DNA of 64,000 nucleotides from Oscillospiraceae bacterium (GCA_017518225.1 JAFWVV010000032.1:1-64000); one strand, 5' to 3'. Counted from the first letter of the stretch, positions 24,886 through 33,983 are shown. Translations and numbers: made by a program. Notes: a model not told the origin generated them from the letters alone.

Positions 24886-25567
24886 TTTGATAGCCCTTTC
24901 CCCAGACGGTGCGGATGATCTTCGGCGAGGAGGGGTTCTCCTCAATCTTTCGGCGCAGATTCAGCACGTGCACCATGACGGTGTTGCCGGAGCCAGGGAG
25001 GAACCGTTCCTTCCACACGGCCTCATACAGCTCGGGCGCGGTGACGGTGACGCCGCGGTTTCTCAGCAGATACTCGAGAATGGAAAATTCCGTGTCCGTC
25101 AAGGTTACGGCCTGACCGTTGTTCACCACGCTGTGTGTGGCAAAGTCGACCTCCAGGTTTTCAATGGCGAGCGCGGCGTCCGGCTTGCCGCGGTATTCCT
25201 TATAGCGGCGCAGCAGGGAAGCGACCTTGGCCAGCAGCTCGTCCTGCGAGAAGGGCTTGGAGAGAAAATCGTCGCCGCCGCTGCGATAGGCGCTGATGCG
25301 GTCGGCCTCGGCGGACTTGGCCGTCAAAAACAGCACGGGCGCGTTCGTGTGCGCGCGCAGCGCGTCGCATACGGCATAGCCGTCCATGCCGGGCATCATC
25401 ACGTCGAGGATAACAAGGTCGACGTCTTTGTTTTCCTCAATGAGCGCGAGCGCCTCGGAGCCGCTGGCCGCTTCGCGGACGGTATACAGGTTTTGCAGCA
25501 GCAGCCGCAATACCTGACGGATATCGGGGTCATCATCGACGATTAAAATTTTTGATTGTACACTCAA
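24878..25567 (-). CDS. OmpR/PhoB-family response regulator
   Basis: A 229-residue regulator. Receiver domain: ILIVDDDPDIRQVL with the acidic pair, DLVILDVMMPGMDGYAV with the phosphorylated Asp, LFLTAKSAEADRI and SKPFSQDELLAKV with the conserved Lys. The C-terminal winged helix ends RTVWGKGYQID. A TTG start at 25567 is preferred: GAGGTGA lies 5 bp before it and gives the usual length. It is divergent from the solute-binding protein gene, whose upstream region carries three TTAAGA repeats likely to be its binding site. Confidence 0.92.
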   Translation of the reverse strand: MSVQSKILIVDDDPDIRQVLRLLLQNLYTVREAASGSEALALIEENKDVDLVILDVMMPGMDGYAVCDALRAHTNAPVLFLTAKSAEADRISAYRSGGDDFLSKPFSQDELLAKVASLLRRYKEYRGKPDAALAIENLEVDFATHSVVNNGQAVTLTDTEFSILEYLLRNRGVTVTAPELYEAVWKERFLPGSGNTVMVHVLNLRRKIEENPSSPKIIRTVWGKGYQID

Positions 25568-25586
25568 TGAAATCACCTCAACATGC

Positions 25587-25614
25587 ATTTTACCACAAAT
25601 CGACGGCATCTCAA
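25587..25614 (-). promoter_or_regulatory. Promoter of the two-component operon
   Basis: Minus strand TTGAGA (25609-25614), 16-bp spacer, TAAAAT (25587-25592). It lies about 20 bp upstream of the TTG start of the regulator. Confidence 0.65.
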
Positions 25615-25635
25615 CCGCTTTTTCAAAGGTTTAAT

Positions 25636-25670
25636 AGTTCTTAAGAGACGATTTAAGAGTTCTTAAGACA
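25636..25670 (+). promoter_or_regulatory. Candidate response-regulator operator (TTAAGA direct repeats)
   Basis: AGTTCTTAAGA occurs twice, 22 bp apart (25636-25646 and 25658-25668), with a further TTAAGA at 25653 between them. Repeats of 6-7 bp with about one helical turn period are typical for OmpR/PhoB-type dimers, and the last repeat reaches the weak -35 of the promoter below. Confidence 0.6.
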
Positions 25671-25695
25671 CATTTTTCTGCCGCTGTGATACAAT
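25665..25695 (+). promoter_or_regulatory. Activator-type promoter of the solute-binding protein gene
   Basis: A good -10, TACAAT (25690-25695), with only AAGACA 19 bp upstream as -35. The poor -35 overlapped by the operator repeats suggests activation by the divergent regulator. Confidence 0.5.
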
Positions 25696-25767
25696 CACAA
25701 AAGAAACGGCCCCGGTATGGAAATGGGCCGAAATACTTTTCCAATAACCATCAGACGGAGGAACACC

Positions 25768-28251
25768 ATGAGACGAGTGAAACAGATCGCGGCGCTGCTG
25801 CTGGCAGTGCTGATGCTGCTGGCGCTGGCTGCCTGCGGAAAGAGCGGCGAACAGTCGGCAAATCCCGGCGGGCAGTCGGAAACATCCGGTAAATCGGGCG
25901 ATAAGCAGGCGCCGAAGGAGACGGCTGCGCCGGAGTTTGTCTATACCGCAGGCTATGAGACGCTGAATCTGCCTGAGGAGCTTGGCGGATTCTTCGCCCA
26001 GCAGGTTTTGGAGGACGGCTTTTTGTCCTTCATCGGCGAAAAGGTCGGCGAGCGCGAGCCCTACGATGGCGAGGAGCTGACATGGGACGGACAGCTCGAT
26101 ATTTATGAAAACCGCCTCTACAAGCTCGGCCTGGACGGCAAGCTGACCAAGCTCGAGGGCTATGAACAGATGAAGCTGGACAATGAAGAGCTTGAGGAAG
26201 GTCATGAAATCAGCAGTGGTACAAACTGCATCGTTGCGCGCGAGGGCGGCTATCTGACGCTGGAAAACGTCTGGGAGGGCTGGAGCAACGCCCCGGAGGG
26301 AACCGAGCCATATACCGACGAATGGTATATGGCGATGGAATACCGCCAGAGCTATTATTTGCGTACGCTCGATGAGACAGGTAAGGAGCTCAGCTGTGTG
26401 CCGCTGGATACCGATGCGCTCTCCAACGGCGGAGATGAAGTGTACTTTAATTCAGACTCTATGGCGGCAGCGGGCGAGCACCAGGTGCTGCTGGCCAGCG
26501 GAGAAGGACTTTGCCTCTTTGATACCGAGACCGGCAAGTACATCGGCCGCATCGATGGGGTTGACTGGGCGCAGAAAATACTGACGCTGCGCGACGGCCG
26601 CGTCATGGTGGCTTACTCCGGCGATCAGGGACAGCGTTTGTCCGAGATCGATCTCGACAAGGGCAAACTGGGCGAGAGCTATCCGGTCAACGGCGATTTT
26701 TATAACGCGGTCACCGGCGGCGGCGACTATGATATCTACTACACCAACGGCGTCAACTTCTATGGCTTTGATGTTGACAACGGCAAAATCGAAAAGCTTT
26801 TCAACTGGATCAACTGCGATGTGAATAACTACCAGCTCAACGGTTTCACCGTGACGGCGGACGGGCAGGTCGTCGGCCTGTATACCGAGTGGGGCAAGAA
26901 CGGCGAACAGGCAGAGGTCTCCTTTGTAAAGGTAAACAAGGTGCCCTATGACAGTGTGCCGCACAAGGAAACGCTGACGCTGGCCGTCCAGTGGCTGGAC
27001 GACAGTGCCCGCGGCACGATCATCGACTTCAACCGCAGACACGACAATGTCCGCATTGAGCTGAGGGACTATTCCGAGTATAATACCAATGGGGACTACA
27101 GTGCCGGCCTGACCAAGCTGCGCACCGAGATGCTGGCCGGCAACGTGCCGGATATTATCGACCTCAACGCCCTGCCCGCCAAGCAGTTCGCCGCCAAGGG
27201 CCTGCTGGCCGATCTCTATCCGCTGATCGACGCCGACCCGGAGCTCAGCCGCGAGGACTTCTTCCCGGCGGTGCTCAAGGCAATGGAAAATAACGGCAAG
27301 CTTTTCGGCGCCTGCTCCAGCTTTGATATCATCAGCGCGGTCGGCGCCTCCCGCGTTGTTGGCAAGGAGCCCGGCTGGACCTATCAGCAGTTGATGGACG
27401 CGCTCAAGGAAATGCCCGAGGGCTGCACCGTGTTCGGCAACACAGAGACCCGCTACGACGTGCTGCGGATGTGCCTGATGTTTGACATGGATCACTTTGT
27501 GGACTGGAACACCGGCGAGGTGCGGTTTGACAGCCCCGCTTTCATCGACCTGCTCAACTTCACCAAGACTTTCCCGGCGAATTTCGACTGGGAAAACTAT
27601 GAGTGGAGCGAGGAGGACGACGGTTATTACCGTATCCGTGAGGGGCGCCAGATGCTGCTCTCCGTCGGCTTGTATGGCTTTGATGCGCTTTCACAGTATG
27701 AAGACCTCTTCGGCGGCCTGGACGCCTTTACCTTCGTCGGCTTCCCGACCAGCGAGGGCGTGGGCAATATGATGAACACCAACGCCGGCTACGCCATCAG
27801 CGAGACCTGTCAGAACAAGGAGGCCGCCTGGGAATTTGTGCGCGTCTTTTTGACCGAGGACTATCAGGATAATAAGGTCTGGTCCTTCCCAAGCAACATC
27901 CACAGCTACGAGACCAAACGCAAGGACGCGATGACGCCGACCTATTTGAAGGATGAAAACGGCCGCATTATGGTCGATCCCGAGACGGGCGAAAAGATGA
28001 TGGAGCAAAAAGGCGGCTACTGGAACCAAGAGACTCAGGAATTTGTTCCGATCTATTCCTTCACGGAAGAGGAGATCCAGAAGATCGAAGAGATCATCAA
28101 CAATACTGACCGCTTCTATTCCGAAGATCCGGCGATCTTTGACATCGTAAAGGAACAGATCGACGCCTTCTACAGCGGACAGCGCAGCGCCGAGGACGTG
28201 GCGAAGCTCATCCAGAGCAAGGCGCGTATCTACGTCAACGAACAGCGCTGA
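25768..28251 (+). CDS. Large extracellular solute-binding lipoprotein
   Basis: An 827-residue lipoprotein: signal with lipobox LAAC (Cys23), a low-complexity Ser/Gly linker, then about 330 residues with repeated short beta-strand elements (LCLFDTETGKYIGRIDG, LTLRDGRVMVAYSGDQGQR, GFDVDNGKIEKLFNW) that look like a beta-propeller, and from about residue 410 a family 1 solute-binding domain (TLTLAVQWLDDSARGTII, LNALPAKQFAAKGLLADLYP, NTNAGYAISETCQNKEAAWE). The normal family is about 420-450 residues, so this is a fusion. It probably binds a carbohydrate for the permeases at 28517-30273. Start supported by GGAGGAACACCATG. Confidence 0.88.
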   Translation: MRRVKQIAALLLAVLMLLALAACGKSGEQSANPGGQSETSGKSGDKQAPKETAAPEFVYTAGYETLNLPEELGGFFAQQVLEDGFLSFIGEKVGEREPYDGEELTWDGQLDIYENRLYKLGLDGKLTKLEGYEQMKLDNEELEEGHEISSGTNCIVAREGGYLTLENVWEGWSNAPEGTEPYTDEWYMAMEYRQSYYLRTLDETGKELSCVPLDTDALSNGGDEVYFNSDSMAAAGEHQVLLASGEGLCLFDTETGKYIGRIDGVDWAQKILTLRDGRVMVAYSGDQGQRLSEIDLDKGKLGESYPVNGDFYNAVTGGGDYDIYYTNGVNFYGFDVDNGKIEKLFNWINCDVNNYQLNGFTVTADGQVVGLYTEWGKNGEQAEVSFVKVNKVPYDSVPHKETLTLAVQWLDDSARGTIIDFNRRHDNVRIELRDYSEYNTNGDYSAGLTKLRTEMLAGNVPDIIDLNALPAKQFAAKGLLADLYPLIDADPELSREDFFPAVLKAMENNGKLFGACSSFDIISAVGASRVVGKEPGWTYQQLMDALKEMPEGCTVFGNTETRYDVLRMCLMFDMDHFVDWNTGEVRFDSPAFIDLLNFTKTFPANFDWENYEWSEEDDGYYRIREGRQMLLSVGLYGFDALSQYEDLFGGLDAFTFVGFPTSEGVGNMMNTNAGYAISETCQNKEAAWEFVRVFLTEDYQDNKVWSFPSNIHSYETKRKDAMTPTYLKDENGRIMVDPETGEKMMEQKGGYWNQETQEFVPIYSFTEEEIQKIEEIINNTDRFYSEDPAIFDIVKEQIDAFYSGQRSAEDVAKLIQSKARIYVNEQR

Positions 28252-28380
28252 CGTCGGAAGAAACTCGCTGCATTGCGCTTGCGTTACATCCTTCCGGCTA
28301 TCCCGATCAGACCCGCTTTGCCGGGCTCTGATTTGACCGGGGATGTGGGGGCACGGCGAGAAACTCTGCAAGTTTTTTGA

Positions 28381-28413
28381 TCTGCCGCAGCTTTGGTTGC
28401 GGCAGATTTTTTT
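28381..28413 (+). terminator. Terminator after the solute-binding protein gene
   Basis: Stem TCTGCCGCA (28381-28389) with TGCGGCAGA (28398-28406), followed by TTTTTTT. A second hairpin without U-tract (28306-28332) lies upstream and may stabilise the mRNA end. Confidence 0.85.
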
Positions 28414-28446
28414 AAGGAAAATTAAGAAGTTGACATAATTTTGTAA

Positions 28447-28475
28447 TTGCAGTATTTGTCAAGATATAGTATAAT
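28447..28475 (+). promoter_or_regulatory. Promoter of the permease operon
   Basis: TTGCAG (28447-28452), 17-bp spacer, TATAAT (28470-28475). A TTGACA at 28430 has no partner at a useful distance. Confidence 0.65.
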
Positions 28476-28516
28476 CTCTCCGATATAAAGAGAAGATTTT
28501 GCGGTAGGAAAAGCTT

Positions 28517-29398
28517 ATGAACAATCGCGTACAAAAAAAGAATAAGGCGTTTGACTTCCTGAAGAGTCTCTGCTTTCTTTTCCCAAGCCTGCTCGGCGTC
28601 GGCGTGTTTTTCATCCTGCCCTTCGGCGTGGTGATTTACTACTCGATGATCGACGGGCCGATCACGAAAAACTTTGTGCTGTTTGAGAATTTCACGAAGC
28701 TGTTTCAAAATTCTGCCTTTCGTCTGGCGGCAAAGAACACCCTCAGCTTTTCCGCCATGGCGGTGCCGCTGGCGGTGGTTCTGGCGGTGGCGCTGGCCTT
28801 GATGCTGGAAAGCCGCATCCCGATGAAGTCGCAGTTTCGCACCTTTTTCCTCAGTCCGATGATGGTTCCGGTGGCCTCGGTCGTTCTGGTCTGGCAGGTG
28901 CTTTTCAACTACAACGGCACGATCAACGAGTTGTTTCTGTTTGGCGGCGGCAAGATCGACTGGCTGCAGTCTGAGTATGCGCAGATCGTGGTGCTGCTGC
29001 TGTTTTTGTGGAAAAACCTCGGCTACAACATGATCCTTTTTATGGCGGGGCTGGCCAACATCCCCAAGGAGCTGCTGGAGGTGGCGGACGTCGAGGGCGC
29101 GAGCGCGGCGTATAAATTCTTTGCCATCAAGCTGCGCTATCTCTCGCCGACGGTGCTGTTTGTCATGATCCTCTCGCTGATCAACTCCTTTAAGGTTTTC
29201 CGCGAGGTGTATCTGCTGGCCGGCGCGTATCCCTACGATCCGCTCTATACCCTGCAGCATTTCATGAACAACACCTTTGGCTCCATGGATTATCAGAAGC
29301 TGTCCGCCGCCGCGGTGCTGATGGCGCTCGTGATGGTCGTGATCATCGCGCTGCTGTTTCTGGCGGAGGACTGGTTCGGAAAGGACGTGGAGGGATGA
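28517..29398 (+). CDS. Sugar ABC transporter permease (MalF/UgpA type)
   Basis: A 293-residue membrane protein with six hydrophobic segments and the EAA loop of sugar permeases (LLEVADVEGASAAYKFFAIKL). It would form the channel with the next gene product. The gene starts behind TAGGAAAAGCTTATG and overlaps the next gene by 4 bp. No ATP-binding gene is nearby, so a shared MsmX/UgpC-type ATPase encoded elsewhere must energise it. Confidence 0.93.
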   Translation: MNNRVQKKNKAFDFLKSLCFLFPSLLGVGVFFILPFGVVIYYSMIDGPITKNFVLFENFTKLFQNSAFRLAAKNTLSFSAMAVPLAVVLAVALALMLESRIPMKSQFRTFFLSPMMVPVASVVLVWQVLFNYNGTINELFLFGGGKIDWLQSEYAQIVVLLLFLWKNLGYNMILFMAGLANIPKELLEVADVEGASAAYKFFAIKLRYLSPTVLFVMILSLINSFKVFREVYLLAGAYPYDPLYTLQHFMNNTFGSMDYQKLSAAAVLMALVMVVIIALLFLAEDWFGKDVEG

Positions 29399-30273
29399 AA
29401 AAGAAAAAGCATTATTTCGGCCGGGGAGCAATGTTCGTCCTCTGCGCGATCTTTGCGGTGCTGTTTCTGCTGCCGACGGTGCTGACCATCTCCAACTCCT
29501 TCATGGCCGAGACAGAGATCGTATCCAACTACGGCATGATCTTTTCCAACACGAACGGCGGCTTCGTTTCCAAGACGGTCAACCTGAAATTCATTCCCGA
29601 CAAGGTGACGCTGGAGCAGTACATATCGGGGCTGATGAAGTCTCCGGATTATCTGATTAAATATTGGAACAGCATTTTGCTGGTGCTGCCGATCGTCATT
29701 TTGCAGGTGGCTATCGCCTCCGTGGCGGCCTACAGCTTTACCCGCTGGCGCGGCAAGATTCGCAGCGGCATCTTCTTCTTTTACGTGATTTTGATGCTGA
29801 TGCCCTATCAGGTCACGCTGGTGCCCAACTATCTGGTCAGTCAGTGGCTCGGCATCATCAACACCCGCTGGTCGATCATTTTGCCGGGCATGTTCGCGCC
29901 GTTTTCGGTCTTTCTGCTGACCAAGTTCATGCGGCGCATCCCCTATTCGCTCATCGAGGCCGCAAAGGTGGACGGGGCGGGCGAGTGGCAGATTTTTACC
30001 CGCGTCTGTCTGCCGCAGTGCCGCTCGGCGATTTTCTCCATTGCGATTTTGGTTTTCATCGACTATTGGAACATGGTCGAGCAGCCGCTGGTGCTGCTGA
30101 AGGATGCGGATTCCCAGCCATTGAGCGTATTTCTTTCCAGCATCAACGCCGGAGAGATCGGTCTGGCCTTCGCAATGGCAACCGTGTATATGATCCCGTC
30201 GCTGCTGATTTTCCTGTATGGCGAGGCCTATCTGGTAGAGGGCATTGCCAACTCCGGCAGCGTCAAGGGCTGA
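29395..30273 (+). CDS. Carbohydrate ABC transporter permease (MalG/UgpE type)
   Basis: A 292-residue protein with six hydrophobic segments, the second permease of the pair. EAA loop: LIEAAKVDGAGEWQIFTRVCL. Overlap of 4 bp with the upstream permease (ATGA) indicates coupled translation. Near the C-terminus LLIFLYGEAYLVEGIANSGSVKG is typical of the UgpE group. Substrate unknown. Confidence 0.93.
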   Translation: MKKKKHYFGRGAMFVLCAIFAVLFLLPTVLTISNSFMAETEIVSNYGMIFSNTNGGFVSKTVNLKFIPDKVTLEQYISGLMKSPDYLIKYWNSILLVLPIVILQVAIASVAAYSFTRWRGKIRSGIFFFYVILMLMPYQVTLVPNYLVSQWLGIINTRWSIILPGMFAPFSVFLLTKFMRRIPYSLIEAAKVDGAGEWQIFTRVCLPQCRSAIFSIAILVFIDYWNMVEQPLVLLKDADSQPLSVFLSSINAGEIGLAFAMATVYMIPSLLIFLYGEAYLVEGIANSGSVKG

Positions 30274-30297
30274 ATGATAAGAGAGGACGGAACCATT

Positions 30298-32004
30298 ATG
30301 GAAATGCAAGTGAAAAACAGAGCATGGGTTAAAAATGCAGTCATCGTGTTTTTGGCTATCCTGCTGATCCTGACCTTTTTTTCCAACACCATCATGAACC
30401 ACTCGCTGGCGGAGGTTGCGACGCAGAGCGTCAACGGAGGTTCGATTACGGCGCGTGTGCGCGGCACCGGCACGGTCAAGGCCGAGGCCGCCTATGAGGT
30501 CAAGGCGACGCAGACCAAGTCGATCGCGGCCGTCAAGGTCAAGGTTGGACAGGAGGTCAACGAGGGCGACGTGCTGTTCATTCTGGGCGACGGCAGCAGC
30601 GAGGAGCTGGCCGAGGCGCAGGAGGCGCTGCGTCAGCTGGAGCTCCAGCGCCAGCGTGCCACGGCCGGCTATCCCAGCGCCGATTACAGCCTGGCTGAGC
30701 GAAACATCGAGCAGGCGCGCGAAAAGCTGAACGCTGCGTATGAAGCGCAGGTGGCGGCCTATGAAGCGCTGGTGGCGCACTCTACCGTGCCGGAAAACGT
30801 GCTGCGCGAGGCGAATGCCAAGATTGAAACCATGCAAAAGCGTGTGGATGAGGCCAAGGCAGCGCTGACAAGCCGGCAGGAGGAGTTCGTGCAGCGTCAG
30901 GTAGAGGCAGAACAGCGCGTTAACGACGCGCTGGCCAAGCTCAACGAGCTGCTGGATAACCCCCCGCAGGAGAGCGAAGCGCCGCAGACGACCGAGACGC
31001 CCGAAGAGAGCGCGGCGCCGCAGGAGAGTGAGGAAAAGAGCGAGTACCAGCGTCAACTGGACGACGCGAAGGCTGCGCTGGAGGCGGCACAGATGGCACA
31101 GGCCGCGCTGGATCCCACCACGGATTTGGAATTAATCAACGCGCAGGAAAATCTGGAGGCCGCCCAGACGGATCTGGAAAACGCACAAAAGGAGCTGGAC
31201 GATCTGCTCAACCAGTCTGACGGCTATGCCGAGGCCTATGCGGCGGCGACACAGGCGCGTCAGGAGGCAGAGGACGAACTGTTTATCCTGGAATACAATC
31301 TGAATCAGGAAAAAATGTCCGTCGGAAAGAGCGCCTCGAGCGTCTACACCGAGATCCAGGAGATTGATTACCAAATCGAAAAGGCCAAGGAAAAGATTGA
31401 ATCGTTGAGCGGCGGCGAGGGGGATCAGGTTCTTGCCAATGCGGCAGGCATCATTGAAGAGATTTATTTCACCGCGGGCAACACCCCGGCTAAGGGCGAG
31501 CTGCTCTGCACGATCCAGGTGCCGGATCTGGGCTATACGCTGAGCTTCTCCGTCACAAACGACCAGGCGATGCGTCTGCGTACGGGCGACGAGGCGACGG
31601 TGTCGAACTACTGGTGGGGGCGCGAGATCAACGCGGTGCTGGCTTCGATCCGCACCGATCCGCAAAATCCCCAGACGAACAAGCTTTTGACCTTCGACGT
31701 CTCCGGCGACGTCAACCCCGGCTCCGAACTGACGCTGGCCGTCGGCTCCAAGAGCCAGAACTATGACAGCGTCGTGCCGAACTCCGCCATCCGCAGCGAC
31801 GCCAACGGCAGCTTTCTGCTGGTCGTTGAGGCGAAAAACTCCCCGCTGGGCAACCGCTATTACGCCAAACGTGTAGACGTGACGGTGCTGGCGAGCGACG
31901 ATCTGAACAGCGCGGTCTCCGGGGATTTGGGCTATGGCGATTTCGTCATCACGACAAGCAACATGCCCGTCAAAAACGGCGACATGGTGCGCATGGCAGA
32001 CTGA
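30298..32004 (+). CDS. HlyD-type periplasmic adaptor (membrane fusion) protein
   Basis: A 568-residue protein with one N-terminal transmembrane segment (NAVIVFLAILLILTFF), a biotinyl-lipoyl-like half (GTGTVKAEAAYEVKA, VKVKVGQEVNEGDVLFIL), a long coiled coil of about 240 residues rich in Ala, Glu and Gln with an acidic insert, a second lipoyl half (AAGIIEEIYFTAGNTPAKG) and a beta-barrel. This is the HlyD/MacA adaptor architecture; in Gram-positives such proteins work with MacB-type exporters. The start at 30298 is preferred over an ATG at 30274 because GAGAGGA is better placed. Sits in the operon of two sugar permeases, which is unusual. Confidence 0.88.
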   Translation: MEMQVKNRAWVKNAVIVFLAILLILTFFSNTIMNHSLAEVATQSVNGGSITARVRGTGTVKAEAAYEVKATQTKSIAAVKVKVGQEVNEGDVLFILGDGSSEELAEAQEALRQLELQRQRATAGYPSADYSLAERNIEQAREKLNAAYEAQVAAYEALVAHSTVPENVLREANAKIETMQKRVDEAKAALTSRQEEFVQRQVEAEQRVNDALAKLNELLDNPPQESEAPQTTETPEESAAPQESEEKSEYQRQLDDAKAALEAAQMAQAALDPTTDLELINAQENLEAAQTDLENAQKELDDLLNQSDGYAEAYAAATQARQEAEDELFILEYNLNQEKMSVGKSASSVYTEIQEIDYQIEKAKEKIESLSGGEGDQVLANAAGIIEEIYFTAGNTPAKGELLCTIQVPDLGYTLSFSVTNDQAMRLRTGDEATVSNYWWGREINAVLASIRTDPQNPQTNKLLTFDVSGDVNPGSELTLAVGSKSQNYDSVVPNSAIRSDANGSFLLVVEAKNSPLGNRYYAKRVDVTVLASDDLNSAVSGDLGYGDFVITTSNMPVKNGDMVRMAD

Positions 32005-32005
32005 T

Positions 32006-33082
32006 ATGAAACAGAAGCTGACACAACATAAAAAAGCGCTGATCGTGGCGCTGTGTCTGTTGCTGACCATCGGTGCGCTGGCCTGTTTGTGGCAGGAGCG
32101 CAGGCTCAGCCGCTCGCTTTCCAGCCAGCAGGCTGCCGAGCGATGGCGCGGCGAGAGCGAAATGGACTACGCGCAGATCTCCTGCTTCGTTCCGGTGGAT
32201 GAAGCGATTTCGGAAAACCAGATCTTCGCTTTTCGCGCCGCGCTGCATGAGGAGCTGGGCAAGGCGGCGATCGAGAGCGAGGGCCTTTGGCGCGATGCAT
32301 GGAGCGGCACGGGCAAGATCTTCGTCTCCGGCCAGAAGTGGCGCGGCGATGCGGCGGTGATTGCCGTCGGCGGCGACTTCTTCTTGTTTCATCCGCTGCG
32401 TCTGCTCAGCGGCAGCTATCTGCGCGAGGACGATTTGATGAAGGATCGCGTCGTACTGGACGAGAACCTCGCCTGGCAGCTTTTCGGCGGAACAGATCTG
32501 GCGGGAATGGAAATTCGCTTGAATGACAAGCCCTTCGTGATTGCCGGCGTGGTGGAGCGCGAAAAGGATCGGGCAAGCCGTATGGCCTACACCGCCGGCG
32601 CGGGACTCTATATGAGCAGCGAAAGCTATGCCGCGCTGACGGAGGAGGAGAACTTCATCACCTGCTATGAGCTGGTCTCGCCGGAGCCGGTAAAGGATTT
32701 CAACCAGCGCGTCGCGAAGGATCGCTTTCCCATCGGACGCGGCGAGGTGCTGGTCAACAGCGGCCGATTTTCCTTTGCTCGCTTGCTCGGCTTGCTGCGG
32801 CATATGGACGAGCGCTCGATGCAGGGCATGGGTATGATCTACCCCTACTGGGAAAACGCCGCCCGCGTGACGGAAAACCGCGCGGCACGGCTGCAGTTTT
32901 CGGCAATGCTTTTGGCGCTGCTGCCGCTGATCACGCTGCTTATCCGTCTGATCGGCTTGCTGAAAAAAGGAAAAGAGCGTCTGGCAGAAGAGCTTTGGCC
33001 GCGGACCAAGGAGGCGGTCTCGGAAGCGATCCGACGCCCGCAGCGCCGCCGCTGGGAGAAAAAATACGGAAAACATTCATAG
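32006..33082 (+). CDS. MacB-like periplasmic core domain protein
   Basis: A 358-residue protein with an N-terminal transmembrane segment, a large extracellular domain of the MacB_PCD type (VIAVGGDFFLFHPLRLLSGSYL, DDLMKDRVVLDENLAWQLFGG, NDKPFVIAGVVE) and a single C-terminal transmembrane segment followed by a basic tail. A complete MacB/FtsX permease has four transmembrane segments and is paired with an ATPase; here both the three remaining segments and the ATPase are missing. It begins 1 bp after the adaptor gene's stop. Probably a partner of the adaptor rather than a transporter by itself. Confidence 0.78.
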   Translation: MKQKLTQHKKALIVALCLLLTIGALACLWQERRLSRSLSSQQAAERWRGESEMDYAQISCFVPVDEAISENQIFAFRAALHEELGKAAIESEGLWRDAWSGTGKIFVSGQKWRGDAAVIAVGGDFFLFHPLRLLSGSYLREDDLMKDRVVLDENLAWQLFGGTDLAGMEIRLNDKPFVIAGVVEREKDRASRMAYTAGAGLYMSSESYAALTEEENFITCYELVSPEPVKDFNQRVAKDRFPIGRGEVLVNSGRFSFARLLGLLRHMDERSMQGMGMIYPYWENAARVTENRAARLQFSAMLLALLPLITLLIRLIGLLKKGKERLAEELWPRTKEAVSEAIRRPQRRRWEKKYGKHS

Positions 33083-33158
33083 GTGATATGGCGCGGCGGT
33101 CGAAACATGCAGCGAGGAGGTTTCGCTGCGTGCCGGGCTTGCCTGGAAAGGAACCAAT

Positions 33159-33833
33159 ATGCTGACTTGTGGTTTTTTATTTCTGCTTTTCTTTGCGCTT
33201 CATCTATATTTTTGTCTGAAAGGAAAAACAAGATGGAACAAGCTGCGGCTGACGGTGCTTGCATTTGCTGCATGGCTGGTTTCGACGGTTTTAACAGTTC
33301 TGCTTGTCAGCACCGGAATAGCAGTCGGCATGGGGCTTTCGTTTGTCTGCATGCGCGTGAGCTTGTTGGCACTCATCGCCTGTATTCCGGCGTGGTTGGT
33401 CTATGCGATCGTTTACTCTGTCAAAAATAAGAAGCTGCGGTTTTGGATACTTGCCATGCCGTTTGCAATCGTTATTCTTCTATTTGGTGCTGCTGATGTG
33501 ATAGTCCGTGAGTTCCCGGATGATCGGTATGTGTCCTATTACTCTGTACCGGAAGCGGTGGATCGTCTGGAAATTTACAGCTTTTCTTACGATCATGATA
33601 AGCGCCGGCACATTAAAACGGTTACCAATCCGGCAGCGATCAGGCGCTATAAAAACGCCTTTCGTTGGGAAGACGGGAATGCGATTTGTTGTGATGAACA
33701 GACGGTGCTGCTTATTTACGAGTATGCCGGTGAGGAAATGGTCAGCAGATCAAGCTGCGCGCTGTTTGCCAGCGCCGGATATAACAACATCGGCTTTACC
33801 GCGCAGCAACTGGAATTACTCTTGCTGCCATAA
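33159..33833 (+). CDS. Membrane protein of unknown function
   Basis: A 224-residue protein not recognised as a family. Four hydrophobic segments fill residues 1-110, followed by a soluble C-terminal half (YYSVPEAVDRLEIYSFSYDH, CDEQTVLLIYEYAGEEMV). The start follows GAAAGGAACCAATATG. Its base composition is more AT-rich than its neighbours. It lies downstream of the MacB-like gene and upstream of a terminator, so it may be the last gene of that operon, 76 bp after the preceding stop. Confidence 0.7.
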   Translation: MLTCGFLFLLFFALHLYFCLKGKTRWNKLRLTVLAFAAWLVSTVLTVLLVSTGIAVGMGLSFVCMRVSLLALIACIPAWLVYAIVYSVKNKKLRFWILAMPFAIVILLFGAADVIVREFPDDRYVSYYSVPEAVDRLEIYSFSYDHDKRRHIKTVTNPAAIRRYKNAFRWEDGNAICCDEQTVLLIYEYAGEEMVSRSSCALFASAGYNNIGFTAQQLELLLLP

Positions 33834-33839
33834 AAAGAA

Positions 33840-33886
33840 AAAACGGCTCCTCATGCTTGACACAAGCAGCAGGAGCCGTTTTTTCG
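33840..33886 (+). terminator. Terminator of the permease/adaptor operon
   Basis: Perfect stem AAAACGGCTCCT (33840-33851) with AGGAGCCGTTTT (33871-33882) and an inner GCTTG/CAAGC, followed by TTCGC. Confidence 0.85.
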
Positions 33887-33910
33887 CAAAATCATTACAT
33901 TTTGTTGAAA

Positions 33911-33946
33911 TTGACTATTTAATTCCTACTCAAAAGCTGGTACATT
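33911..33946 (+). promoter_or_regulatory. Promoter/possible autoregulatory site of iscR
   Basis: An extended -10, TGGTACATT (33938-33946). TTGACT at 33911 is 24 bp upstream, too far for a -35, and the intervening ATTTAATTCCTACTCAA is where an Rrf2/IscR-type repressor could bind. No exact IscR box is claimed. Confidence 0.4.
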
Positions 33947-33983
33947 AAAGCTGAAGGAAAAAACGCCACAAGGGGGCGACAAG

